Source of the DNA: Persicaria tinctoria
Taxonomy: Eukaryota > Streptophyta > Magnoliopsida > Caryophyllales > Polygonaceae
DNA length: 64,000 nt
Direction of reading: 5' to 3'
NCBI GenBank assembly: GCA_037127255.1
Contig: JBANSL010000001.1
Span: forward strand, 28,514,501-28,578,500
Part shown: positions 32,946 to 44,913 of the stretch, piece by piece
Layout: each line of letters begins with the position of its first letter
Position numbering within the stretch: the first letter of the stretch is position 1
Position numbers and translations under genes: made by a program
Notes under the pieces: generated by a model
What the model was told of the DNA's origin: nothing
What the model saw: the letters and a program-made list of their open reading frames with translations, nothing else
Databases searched by the model: none

Positions 32946-35900
32946 ATGGACGAAGAATTGCTCAAACGCAACACCGATTGCGTCTATTTCCTGGCTTCTC
33001 CCTTCACATGCAAGAAGGTTCGTTCCTCAATCTAACCCTCCCCAAACCCTAATTTCCTCCCTCCCCTTACTTCATTTCATCTCTTCTATTTCGCTTTGTT
33101 TTCGCTTGTTTAGGCTTTCTCTTTTTTTTTTTTCCTTTTTTTTTGCGTGTTGCTTGAATTCGCTTTTCCCTGAATTTTGAAAAATGGTTTTGTGCGGTCC
33201 TAGGGTTTTATTTCCTGTAATTGCTTTCTCGTATTTCCTTTCGTTGAATGTCTATGCTGCATTTCCTTATCTCCAAGCGTGATTGAATTTGTGTTCCTGT
33301 GGTGCGAATCTGATTATCCATTTGCGCTGCATTTTCCTGGATTTAGGCTCATGTGGTGGTTCTCTTTTGTCACAGGGGGCGGAGTGCGAGTATCGGCATA
33401 GTGAGATGGCGAGGCTGAATCCGAGGGATTGTTGGTACTGGATATCCGGGAGTTGCCTCAATCCAACCTGCGCATTTCGTCATCCTGTGAGTTTGCTACT
33501 ACGGCACTCAGTCCTCCATTTTGATGCTTTAGAAACAATGCATGTTTATTTGTTGGTGTAATCAGGATTCAGGGGTGCTAGTTATTCAAGAAATTTGTTT
33601 CTGATTATGTTTGATTTGCTTATCCTTTGTTACAAGAGTAGGGAATGGAAGGAAAAGGAAACAATTTTATAGGCAAGAAGTAATTACATCATGTGATCCT
33701 TTCTTTTTCTGTGAGTATATAGGAGGGAAGGGGGAAATGGTTAGAGGATGATGAGGATATGATTATATATGAAATAAATAGGCAATGAAATTGGGGTGAG
33801 CGACAGAAATTTTGTATGAGAAAAAATGAGAGGAGGGTAATGATTACAATTATGAACAATGAACCCTAACTTAAACATGGACTGGATTCACTTTGTTAAC
33901 CATTACCTTTCATACCATTCAGCTTGTTCCTTGTGTGCGAAAGCAATTGTATGGAATAATATTTGTGAAAGTGGTAAAAGAAATTACTCTCTTACGAATG
34001 TCATACCTGGAATAAAAGCCACTGAGTTTGGTTGGATCATAACAAGATCGTTTCAGTTGTCACATCAAGGCACTAATCCAATATTAGGGTGGGTTGATTA
34101 GCTGAGTTATCAGAACAAGTAGAACCTTTTTTGTACTGCTTATTGATTCATCAATAGTTTTCCTTGTGTTTTAGAATTGGTTGGGAAGTCTGTGCCTTTT
34201 TCATTCTCTTTTACTCTATTGACCATGTGCTGAAATCACATACAGTCCTTGTTTAGATTTTATAAGCTTCTTTTAAACTCAACCTTAAACTTCATCTATA
34301 CCCCGTTCTTAAAATTCTTGTATCCTGAAATGGAAAAACAGGTGAAGGTTTTCAGAATTTCTCTTCTTATATGGTTTTATTTTTGGACCGATGTCCTTGT
34401 CACCTAAGTTTCTTCCTGGAAAGAGAAGTCCATTATGATCTTATGGTCTACAGCTGATTGCCTCAGTTGAGCTGTAAAAGTGCATTTTCTGGAAGAGTTT
34501 CTAATGGTCTTTAGAGGCTTACTTAATGTCCACCAGTTCTAACTGTGAAATCCTAAGTTGCAAACTTTTGATTGTTGTTTCTTATTGATGCTCCTTTGCT
34601 GCAGCCCATGGACATGCATGCTGAAACTTCAGCTCAAGATGAACCTTTGCCGGATAACTCTTCTTTGCCTCCCAGCAAGAACAACGTTCCATGCTACTTT
34701 TACTTCAATTCCTTTTGCAGTAAAGGGAGCAAATGTACTTTTCTGCATGGTTCTGAAGATACATCTGCTGGGAAGCATAAGATAGACTCCACATCCACTG
34801 TTGCTCCTCCTTTGGATACTAAAGTACCTTCCAAGGCATCAGTTCCCAAGATAACAGCTGAACCATTGGATGTTAAGGTACCTGCAATAATACCGGATAC
34901 CAAGATACGTGCCAGATTGGCGGATAGTAAGGTATGTCTCATAACAGAGTCTGTGCCAGATCCACCAGAAAAGGGCACGGGGTTGCTGGAAGTGGCCCTC
35001 GAGACTGCTGATGAAGTACCATTGCATGAGAAAAAGCGGATTCATTCATTAGATACACACAGCAATATAGAACGAAAGACACCGCGTCATAACTTAGCTT
35101 CTGAGTTTAAAGAAACAGCTGTTTCCAAGTCAGCTTCCTTGAACCTTCCTGAAAACATGGTTAAAAGTGATCCAAGCATATACTCTGATCAGAGTTCAGA
35201 CGATCAAGTTGACAGAGATGTTGTTCGGGATGAGTGGTGGGAATCTTCCCCTGGTTTTGATGTTTTGGTGGAAGGGAAGTCTGAAGGTATGGCGTATGGG
35301 GATGAACAAGAGTACATGCATGGTTATAACGATGGCTATGATGGAAATGATGAAGACCATGAGAATCCATTTCTTGATCACCATTATGAAGATCAAAATG
35401 ATTTCGGTGACAGGTTTCTTCGTGAGAATAGGATACGTGAACCTTCCTATTATTCAGATGATGATGAAAGATATGGTCTAAATGGCTATTATCACGGCGA
35501 TAGAGCAACGAATCAGACCATGTGTCAAAAGAGGAAGTTTCTTGCTGTAGGATTGCCTGTTTGTGACCACTACAGTGGAGATCTCCGTGAGCACTTGAGT
35601 AAGAGGAGATTCCATGCAACAAGGGATGCGTTCAGGGATTCCGATTTTCCTTTGCATACTGAAGAAAGACGAGGAGAGCCTCAACAGAGTTCAATTCAGA
35701 GGCTTCATGGGAGATTGGCATCAAAGTTGGAAAGGAATGGTGTAAGTCTAACTGGAGAGAAGTCTGCATTTGTTACTCCTAACCAGAGAGGCCGGACCAG
35801 GAACTCACAGCTAACCACTAGGCATCACCACCATGAGAGAAAGAGGCTGCAGTTTTCATCAAGAGCCCAGAGGAGACCGTTCTCAAGGCAGAAGAGAGAC

Positions 35901-36107
35901 TTTGGCAACAATGTTTCATTTTCTGCGCCAAAGACCCTTACACAGATTAAAGAAGGAAGGGATAGAGCGACCTCGTCGTGTGAAGCCAGACATTCAGGCC
36001 AAAATAGTACTGTTAACTTTGAGGGTCCCAAGCCCTTCAGTGAAATCCTCAAGGAAAAGAAGAGGGGTGGCTCAGGGCAGGAAGAAGACATCAACATCAG
36101 TTCTTGA
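32946..36107 (+). CDS. Zinc finger CCCH domain-containing protein (C3H17/32-like)
   Basis: Three exons: 32946-33017, 33376-33486, 34605-36107, all GT-AG and phase 0, giving 561 residues. Three CCCH fingers lie in the first 110 residues: C12-C22-C28-H32, C43-C51-C56-H60 and C91-C99-C105-H109. The first finger is split exactly by intron 1. The rest is a long low-complexity region: an acidic stretch with the motif 'DEWWESSPGFDVLVEGKSEG', then Arg/Ser-rich DNA and a C-terminal 'FEGPKPFSEILKEKKR' motif, both features I associate with the Arabidopsis C3H17/C3H32 type. CCCH fingers of this class bind RNA, and sometimes DNA, in the nucleus. Intron 2 is 1.1 kb and holds nothing else. Likely functional; the exact orthologue is not certain. 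Confidence 0.93.
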
Positions 36108-37470
36108 CCTGATCTTTTTGACTTTGAAGTTTCATTGCACCTTGCTGCCTGGATGAAACTATTGAGCCATTTACATTGCTAAGGTCCCGATTTTACCCCA
36201 ATCTAGGTTGTTATTGCGTATTTTCTGCGTTCCCTAGTTTTTCTTGATTTGGAATTGCTCCTACGAGTGCCAAGCTTGGTTTTTGCTGGGTTAGCAAACA
36301 CCAGTTTTATGATGGTCGCTCTAGTGATTATAGGACACTACTGACGTTGTTGATATAGTCTTGCTCGGTTTTGTGTATAACCGAGCTTGAGTTTCTGACT
36401 TTTTTGCTATGGCACATTCTAGTTGAGTGCGATTCGAAGAGTTCGAGTTGTCCATATCCTGATCCACTCCTTTCATCTGATTTTCCTGTGGATAATGCAA
36501 ATCAGTGGATGTTGGAGGATCAATACATGTCTTAATCTTTATAGATTTAACTTTTGTAGCTCACAGTTAACAAATTCCCTTGTGTTTTTTTACCAAATTG
36601 CAGAAACCAGTCGTTAAATACCTATTTCACCACATAAATTCAGCATATACCTTTGGAATAATGGGTGTCAGGTCAATATGGTATATTTAAGGGATGCAGG
36701 AGACTGGATTTTAGATGAACTGATACTTATTAAAGCAAATTAAGTGCCAACTACTGTACAATGTTTTATGATCCTACTTGTTTCGTATAAATAAAAATTG
36801 AATCATCCCAAAGCAAAATTCACCCTAATACTATAATATACCAGTGGACGGTAGCACGGATTTATTTTCAAAAATTTTAATAAAATTTGATGCTATATAT
36901 TCCGTATAAACAATAATTTATATTACTCATATTAGTTTATATAGTTTCAATCATGTAATTTTAACGGGTCATCTCATTACTAGTAATTTTATATAGCAAA
37001 GAGTGCTTGTTATAAGAAGTTTGAAAAATATATTTTATTTTATAATTTTACTTTTTTTTTCTTCCATATATAAATATAATTATTTGATACTGTATTTTAT
37101 ATTTTTATCCATTGCTTTAATATTTTTTATCAAATAAATTAAATTAATAAGCATTGCTCAATTAATTATTCAAATAAGTTTCTTTAAAATTTTATTTCTA
37201 ACTAGTTGTTTTATATGGTTTACTTACATTTTTAGTATTTTATTCTTGTATTTTTCTTCTTTGATTTACATTAATCAATTAATTATTCGGATAAGTTTCT
37301 TAAAGTTTTATTTCTATTTATTCTTTTTATATGGTTACTTATTCAAACTAAAGTTTAATCTCATTTAATTTAATAATATGAAAATTTGTGCTTAAAGATT
37401 ACTTCTTTAATTAACAATTGTGGTAGACGAAGAGGGGTTTTTTTTTATTTGAAAAGAAAGAAAAATAAAT
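36108..37470. other. 3' UTR of CCCH gene, then AT-rich spacer
   Basis: The first few hundred bases have transcript-like composition (3' UTR, perhaps to about 36640). The rest is AT-rich with no gene visible. Confidence 0.4.
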
Positions 37471-37707
37471 ACTTCCTCCGTTCGCGAAAACATTTTATTT
37501 TGTTCATAAAAACATGTTATTGTAGGTATTTTAACTTTCACTTTACGAAACTGCTTTTGCATGATTGATGAGTTGTGAGTTGTAGTTTTCGATAAAGTAA
37601 AAAAAATAGAGTACTAAATGAGGGTAAATTAGTAAGAAATGAGTATATTATTGAATTTTTTAAAAAATTGTGCAAATAGTTAAAATGACATGCTTTCGCA
37701 AACGGAT
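37471..37707. mobile_element. MITE, TTCCTCCGTTCGCGAAAA ends
   Basis: About 236 bp, inverted ends 'CTTCCTCCGTTCGCGAAAA' and the complement of 'CTTTATCCGTTTGCGAAAG', flanked by TA. It shares its internal 'AGTTGTAGTTTTCGATAAAG' and 'GTGCAAATAGTTAAAATGA' with the copy at 63212-63470. Confidence 0.7.
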
Positions 37708-38525
37708 AAAGTAGCATATATGATACTAATAAATGATCGAGCAATAAATGAACAAAAAAAAAAAGAGAAGATAAGATAATATGGTTAAAACTAGACCAAG
37801 GACGAGAAGTCTTAATTAACATTTAACATGGGATTTAGGTCAATATTTGGAATACTTTCAATTTCAAAAGGGTAGAAATCAAACTAAGCATACGGCCATA
37901 GATATTTTAAAAATACAATAAGTCCCTTATACACACCATATTGATCCTAATAATAACCTTTCTAACAACCCAATATTTGAAAGTGGCCGTAGAAATTTTA
38001 ATTTATCAATCACATGGTGATGTAATGGTTCTAATACTATCCTTTATACCAAAAGATTAAAATACAATAAGTCCCCTTAAAATATTAATATGAAATAGTT
38101 TTTAAGTAGAAGGGTTAACCCTCATCCACATAAGACATAATAACCCTTTTTGCTTCATATATAACCAGAAGAATATAGTAGACAATTCATTGAATCTATT
38201 CTGAAGTGATTTTGTATGAATTAGTAGGGTTGACAACTAAACAATAAATTGCTATGTCTGGATACATAACTGTATATGATAAACATTTTTTTCTGGTGCA
38301 CCTAAAAATTTGGTCAAGTGCATTTAACATAGGTTTTCAAGAATGAATGAGTTTGCCTAATTATTGAGTTAAATAGATAAGGCCAGGTTTACAACTCAAC
38401 CGGTCTTGATTGTGACCTCTCATCACAACAATCCATTAATTAAATCAATAATAATAATAAGTTTCCAATCAACAAAAACCTTTTCTAAAAACCTCTACAA
38501 AGACTCGATCGAGAGGGAGGTTTTC

Positions 38526-38849
38526 ATGGCTGGCTTGCAGAGGTCGACGATCTCCTTCCGAAGGCAGGGATCGTCGGGGTTAGTTTGGGAAGGCAGATTC
38601 TCATCTGATGAACAACAACAACGAGATCTGCCAGCTGGCGAAGATAGAAGGAGCGGCGATAAGCGATCGGAATTGAGGAGGACCGCGTCGGATGGAGGGC
38701 GATCGATGGTGGCGGCGAAGGGAGCTCCGGCAGCGCGTAGGGCTGTGAAGGTGGAGGATGCGGAGGATCCTCCGTCTCCCAAAGTAGGGGCTTGCGGTTG
38801 CTGTGGCGCCTTTGCGAAGTCGCCGGCGGCCAAGAAGGCGCCAAGCTAG
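38526..38849 (+). CDS. MAPK-substrate protein, MASS/At1g80180-like
   Basis: A single-exon gene of 107 residues. The N-terminal 'MAGLQRSTISFRRQGSSGLV' is the hallmark of the small plant family annotated as MAPK kinase substrate (At1g80180 and relatives, MASS proteins acting in stomatal development). 'PPSPK' and 'AKSPAAK' near the C-terminus are Ser-Pro sites suited to MAP kinases, and 'GACGCCGAF' is a short Cys/Gly motif. An upstream in-frame ATG (38406) exists, but the family start at 38526 fits better and is preceded by a purine-rich leader. GC-rich compared with its surroundings, as expected for an intronless plant gene. Likely functional. Confidence 0.88.
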   Translation: MAGLQRSTISFRRQGSSGLVWEGRFSSDEQQQRDLPAGEDRRSGDKRSELRRTASDGGRSMVAAKGAPAARRAVKVEDAEDPPSPKVGACGCCGAFAKSPAAKKAPS

Positions 38850-39162
38850 ATTATAGGTATGATCAAGTGAAGATCGATTGGGAGTTGGGAACCTTTTTTT
38901 TTTTTTTTTGGATTTAGTTGAGTTTTATGTATATTTCAACGTGCGTTTTATCCTTAGGAGGAGGATATGATTTGGGTAGTAACAAAGTTATCAGTCGTTC
39001 TTTATTTACAAATTAATATGATTTTTTTAGATGTACTATGTTGTATTTTTTTTCAGACGTAAATTACATAAAATATGTTTAAAAAAAAAAATTAGAAAAC
39101 ATCCCATAATGTTAAATTACCACTTTATTTATGAAAATGAATATTATGATATATATATATAT
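38850..39162. other. 3' flank of the MAPK-substrate gene
   Basis: 3' UTR and AT-rich spacer ending in a (TA)n run that abuts the element at 39163. Nothing else is seen. Confidence 0.4.
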
Positions 39163-41245
39163 AAGGAGGTGCACACCCCTTAAGGTGTATCTAGTGCACA
39201 AATAATACCCATTGATTCTAGTGGATCGGATGACCTAGATTTCGCCATGTGTCCGGGTAATTAAAAAAAAAAAAACCAAAAATCATCCTTCAACACAAAT
39301 CTGGGAGAGTGGGCGCGTGTGGGTGGGGTAAATTAAAACCCTAATCTTCTTCCTCCCGTTCAAAGCTTGGAAAACACAAATTAAGGAGCATCTCACTCCA
39401 TCGCCATTTCAAATCACTATGGAACCCCTTCATCGAAGAATCACTGGCGGCGAAGAGCTTGTGCCCACCGATTCCGGTGGCCAGGGTAAAAGAGGAGCAT
39501 CGACGTCGAGCGCGAAGACACACAGCAAAGAATCGTCATCTCCGGTGTGTTATTTCGACTGCGTGGCCAGTTCCGGCGGTGGTCGCGGCAAATTGGATTA
39601 ATCATACAAGGGTTGGTTGAGCGCCGCTTGTGCTAGCGACCTCCCGGCGTCGACGTCCCCTCCTCCTCCTGAACTCCGTGCTCGGCGTCGCCGTCGTCGT
39701 GTCCTCTTTCTCTGCCGCGCCGATAGCCGTACTGGTCCAGCGGCGGCGATCCGTAATTCAAAATCAATTACAAATCAAGGTTTGGTGTTGAAGTCGGGAG
39801 TAGGGTGGGGGTGGGGGGTGGGTGAGAGTACTGGTCCAGCGGCGGCGATCGAGGTTTGGTGTTCTCGGGGGTAGGGTGGGGGGTGGGGGGTGGGGGTGGG
39901 GTTTGGGGTGGGGGTGGGTGGGTGTACTGGTCCAGTGGCGGCGATCGAAGTTTGGTGTTGTCGGGGGTAGGGTGGGGGGTGGGGGTGGGTGAGTGTGCAA
40001 GGGTATCGTTAACAATTGTCACATTATTCGGGGAAAAACGAAGAATTATTCGGACGTATGTGTTGATTTAGTGTATGATTTTTTTTTTATGATTAGATGT
40101 GTAATTTGATTCATTATTTGTCAATTATTCATATGTATGTATTAGATTTTTTGTTACTAGTGGTAATAAGTTGGGTAATTATTCGGTGAAATTTGATTCA
40201 TTATTCGTTCGGATATGAAGTTTTTGGTTTGAGGAAATATAAAAAACACTCATTGCACTAGTATAATTACACAATTAAACATTGTTCGACAAAATGTGGA
40301 CCATTATTCGTTGAAATACAAGTATTATTCGTATAAATCGTAAGGATTATTTAGGGATTTTGGGTTTTTTTAATTGAAATTGATGGAAAAAAAACATTAT
40401 TCGATAGCATGTGACAAATTATTCATTAGAATTGGTAAATTTTGATCTAAACGGGATGAAAAAAAATAACACAACATTATTCGGTGAAATACTAAACATT
40501 ATTCGGTGGAATTACCAAATTTTTAAAATTGATTTAGGTAGGTACAATTCTTGATTTTTATAACAAAAAATTGCCAAATCTTTATAACATTATTTTGAAT
40601 TGTCAAATCTTTATAACAAAAAATTGATTTACAATTATTCGACGATATGTACCGTTATTGATTTTTTTTATCCACTGACCTTTAAAAAAAAAAGGTACTT
40701 CACACCCGTATAAACTAACCTATCAAATTTAATGGTTTTTTTTATTTAAATCTAAATCTTTACTCTTTTTTTTTTGCCAAACTAAATCTTAATCTTTATA
40801 AAAAAAAATGGATAAATTAATTTGTCAAAAAAAAAATCCAGTTTGAAAGATTCTTAATGACCACTAATTTATTCTATTTTCAAATTTGAGAGGGTCCCAC
40901 ACCATCACCACAAAACCGTCCCCAGCATCACCACAAACTAATTTAACCCACTACCAAATTAAAAAAAAAAACGGGATTTTATTTGAACTAAATAGAAAAA
41001 TTTTATCAAGTTAATGGTTGGGCCCCACCATAATAAAAAAAATCACAACAACTTCATTGGGTCTCTTTCACACGCGCCAAGCATCAGAGAGTGAGTCCGA
41101 TTTTGGTTCATAGTGCGCGGGCCCCACCATTTTTAAATTAAAAAAACTGAAAAAAAACCTTTTAATCACAACCATCCATTCACACTCGATCAATGGTCGA
41201 AAATCGTGCACAAAGTACACCCTAAGGGGTGAGCACAATATACCT
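39163..41245. mobile_element. Palindromic-end element with ATTATTCGGTGAAAT repeats
   Basis: Ends are inverted: 'GTGCACACCCCTTAAGGTGT' near 39170 and, complemented, 'GTGCTCACCCCTTAGGGTGT' near 41235, each followed inward by a 'GTGCACAAA' box. The interior has many copies of 'ATTATTCGGTGAAAT' (40180-40660), shared with the 0.44-kb relative at 58901-59345. Between 39340 and 40040 it carries GC-rich DNA with short frames and a minisatellite, looking like captured gene DNA (Pack-MULE style). The superfamily is not assigned; both ends abut TA/CT microsatellites, so a TSD cannot be read. Confidence 0.55.
39731..40000 (+). repeat. G-rich minisatellite, ~97-bp unit
   Basis: 'ACTGGTCCAGYGGCGGCGAT' recurs at 39731, 39829 and 39925 (spacings 98 and 96). 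Each of the last two is followed by 'GGTTTGGTGTT' or 'AGTTTGGTGTT' and a long run of G3-G6 blocks separated by single T or GT, a strong G-quadruplex pattern on plus. Confidence 0.75.
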
Positions 41246-41246
41246 A

Positions 41247-41313
<67 letters not shown>
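41247..41313. repeat. (CT)n(TA)n microsatellite
   Basis: A CT run followed by a TA run, directly before the left LTR of the Tat element. Its counterpart (TA)n(GA)n lies at 58744-58900 on the other side, so the retrotransposon landed inside or beside this tract. Confidence 0.9.
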
Positions 41314-41316
<3 letters not shown>

Positions 41317-44300
41317 CGAAACCACAAATGAAAAAGCGGGTCCCATCCCACGTTCCCATGGGGGGATGCCACGTATTCCCTCATATGATGATTTGGTCAA
41401 ACGGTCTTACCTGAAACCCCTTCCCCACCTCAACTATCACCTGGTGTTGGCAAAAGGGGGGAAAGGGGTCTCAACCTGTGCCGCAATGACCACTGGGAAA
41501 TTTGACGGTCTTACCCGTAACCTGAGATCTTTGACATTCGCGAAGATCTCGTGGTCGGTGCCGTCGAGCCTCTGAATAAGGCTCGCATCACTTATCGTGT
41601 AATGGATTCATCAAATGGCTTCTTGGTATAGAAAGTACTCCGATTTACTAGATTAAAGATCAAGGTTGAAGGGTGATATTCTCTCTTACTCCCTCGACTA
41701 TCGTCCTACTACCTGTCCTGTATAGATTCATTCTCTTGCTTTCACGTTGTCCGCGGTTTGATACGGGATAAGGAAGAAGAAGAGTATTATCGTGGCCTTA
41801 TCCCTCTCTCTTTCTCTCTAAATCGATGTTTTCCTATCTGTTTTTCCCAAAAAGCCTGGCGCTTAGAGTGCCTTCTCCTTTTTATAGCGTGTCCCTAGGC
41901 CTGATATACGAGCCTACGAGCTCGAGTACTAGTTGTTCAAGCTCGGCTCGTTTATAAACGAGTCGAGCTCGAGCTCGAGCTCAAATTCTATTCGAGTATA
42001 TATATGTGCTCAAGCTCGGCTCGCGAGCTTGGTGTGGAACTCGAGCTCGGCTCGATGAGCTCGTTTGTCCTCGAGCCCGAAATCGAGCTCGAGCTCGATA
42101 AGCTCGATTGGGCTCGTTTCGAGCTCGAACTCGGGCTCGACGAGCTCGTTATGACTCGAATATTCAAGCTGCAATATTAAATTCTAAGATTAAATTCCAA
42201 CATTCAAGAAGCATTACAACAGCAACATTCCAAACATATTTCAACAATTCAACATTCAAGCAACACTACATCAGAAATTAAAATTAAAACATACATCAAC
42301 AATTCAACATTCAAAGTGAAATTAACGCAGCATTACAGCAACATCACAGCAGCACCATTACAACAGTAGCACCATTCCAAATTTCCAACAGCAACACCAT
42401 TACAACATCATTATTCCAGCAGCAACTCAACTCTTTGTTTCTTTATCCAATAAACTGGTAAGATGAAGCAAAACAAACTCATTAATCAACAACAAACTCA
42501 TCAGATTAGTATCCAGCAAAGCTAACAAAGCTATCAGATTCAAAGCTAACAAAGCTATCAGATTCGTAGCCAACAAAGCTACCAAAACATAGCAACAAAT
42601 TGTACTCAATGGGAATATGAATGGACAGAATAGGAAATAGAAGAGACTAAAACTGGACAAAATATAATCTTCAGATGCCACCATTCACACAAACAAACTG
42701 TATTCCAAGAAAAAAAAACACAAAACTGACGAGAACACTAATCATATTCGCAACAGCATAGATTTATATGAGTTGTAAATGAAATGGTTAACAAATATAT
42801 AAATGCAAGTGTCTGAAACTCAAACCAGTTGTACTCAATGAGAATATGAATGAAGCATTGCTTACCCTAATTTAATCTATCTCCTATAACCTAGACTGCA
42901 AAACAAATTTAGCATAGGATAAATGAAGTTTCTTGTACACGCGAGTGATGACAAATGGCTTGAAAGTATCAAACAGTAAAGACTGGATATCAACTCAAGT
43001 GTCAACCCACAGATCTGGCCTCCTCAAGTGTCACTGTCAACCCACCGACTCACTTAAGAAGTATTTCAATTTAAGACACTAACCAGTGATTGTCAACATG
43101 TTCTATATAATTGAAAGTATATTAAACTTCACAGGAATACACCAATCATTCAAGCTTCATGGCTTAATACTGTAAGTTCTAGCACAGGTTAGACTGAGGA
43201 TAAGTGGGTAAATTGTAATAACATGTACAGACAGAAGACCCACAAAGCTCTCAAAGATAAAAAGAAAATGTTCTCCTAGGAAAATTTTGCCAAGAAAAGC
43301 ATTCCCCTTGAATTTCAATATTCATATTTGATTGACGTGAATGGAATCGAAAGCTATCAAATTCTGCAATTGATCAACAAGCTCTCAATGATACTCCAAT
43401 TGACCAAAGCTATCAAATTATGCAAATGGTATCGAAAATCCAAATAGGGCGCACCACTGGACACAAAATAGACGAGAGGAAGCACTCACCGGTGGTGACT
43501 GGTGAAGGTTGCGCCGGAGAAATGGAAACACAGGGGACGAAGGCTGCTATCAGATTCTGCAAATGGAGCCGAAAATCAAATCTGAAATGGAAACACAAAG
43601 CTGTCAGATTCTGCAAATGGAGACAAAAATCCAAATAGACGAGAGCAAAACAGACGAGAGCAACATCGAATAGGGCGCACCACCAGACAGAGGCAGCACC
43701 GCCGGACAGACGACGGTTGACGGCTTGACCGATCTACTTCATCTATGCACAGGATTTCAAGAAGAAGCAAGATTGAGCGCTGATGATTCGAGACCGGCCA
43801 GATCTGTAAGTGGAGGAGCGGAAAGATGAGAAGCGAGAGAGATTGGCGAGCGGCGCTGGCGACCGACCGGAGACTGAGAGACGACTCGGACGACGAGACT
43901 ATGGGAGGGAGGAGAGGTCACGAGCGGCCGAGCGAGATTGAGAGACTGAGAGACGAGAGATTACAGGATGAAAGATTGGATGGAGGCAGCTGGGGACTAG
44001 CGGAAGGGTTACACAAACCCTAGACTCACTTATATATATACGAGCTGGCGAGCTACTCGAGCTCAGGTATAGGCTCGAACTCGGCTCATTTATACAATCG
44101 AGCGATCCCGAGTCGAGCTTTTACCGAGCCGAGCCCGAGTCGATCCCGAGCTACTCGGCTCATGTATCAGGCCTACGTGTCCCCATGCTCTCCCCCTGAG
44201 GGGAATGTTCCTCCTTCTTGGCCACTTATTGAAGTATGCTTGCCACGTGTTCTTAAGAGGAAATGCACATGGATGGTGGGCATGTGTGCCATCTGTCCGT

Positions 44301-44417
44301 TTTGCATGGACCCATCATCCACAGATCGTATGTCGGCGTGTTCTCTCAGGCCCATTTTTTCAGCCTTTTTAGCCCTTTATTCACTTTCTTCTTTTTTGTT
44401 AACTTTGGGCATCATCA
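41314..44417 (-). repeat. Tat 3' LTR, interrupted by hAT
   Basis: 816 bp of LTR sequence once the hAT element and one 8-bp TSD copy (41896-44183) are removed, matching the 819-bp right LTR. The hAT sits a few bases from the LTR's TATA box (about 41878-41886). Confidence 0.93.
41896..44175. mobile_element. Non-autonomous hAT element
   Basis: 2,280 bp, inverted ends TAGGCCTGATATACGAGCC and the complement of TAGGCCTGATACATGAGCC, flanked by the 8-bp duplication CGTGTCCC (41888-41895, 44176-44183), the hAT signature. Both subterminal regions (about 41905-42160 and 44035-44160) are packed with GAGCTC/CTCGAGC repeats. The middle has duplicated 'AGATTCTGCAAATGGAG' stretches near 43550-43625 and no transposase. 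Confidence 0.93.
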
Positions 44418-44913
44418 CAGCTCCTCGAGCCGTGGGGAAACCGGACAGGTTTTTCCGCGGTTCGAAATCACCCCCCCTCCCCCCCCCCCCCTCGGCTCTT
44501 GGCGCTTTTTTAGGGCAAAAAAGATGGAGAAGGAGAGGCCCGTTGGGCTGACTTGGGCTTCTTTGGGCATGTACCCACTAGGCCCGTTTATTTGATTGAT
44601 GTGAGTCGTGCTTTCGACACGTGGGCCGAAGTGGGAGGGGAAACGTCGTTGAGTGAGGGGTTATGTCCCTCCTTATTTTTTACCGTTCTCCATTTTTACA
44701 GCTCTCGTCTTCAAACATCTCGAGGTAAAGTGACTCTTCCTTTCTCTTCTTTCCGCATCTAGTTCTTGATTTAAGTTTAGTTTTCTTTCTTTCTTCTCTC
44801 TTTTCGGTCGTGGTTGTGGTGTGGGTATCTTCTGGGTGCCTCTTTATTCACTACTGGTCCCTAGGTTTCTTCCCATCCTGCTTCTTTCTCCTACTTGATT
44901 AACTGTCTTCGCG

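Noticed and set aside
35161..35622. A 153-codon minus frame inside the CCCH gene
   Set aside because: Shadow of exon 3; His-rich because the real frame is Asp/Met/Tyr-rich.
37538..37822. A 94-codon minus frame
   Set aside because: Overlaps a MITE and AT-rich DNA; no family resemblance.
39764..40071. Gly/Trp-rich and His/Pro-rich frames
   Set aside because: Products of the G-rich minisatellite, with no start context or conservation.
44162..44595. Frames of 110-129 codons on plus
   Set aside because: They cross the LTR boundary and a C-run. LTR sequence read in chance frames; the matching region of the other LTR gives different frames.
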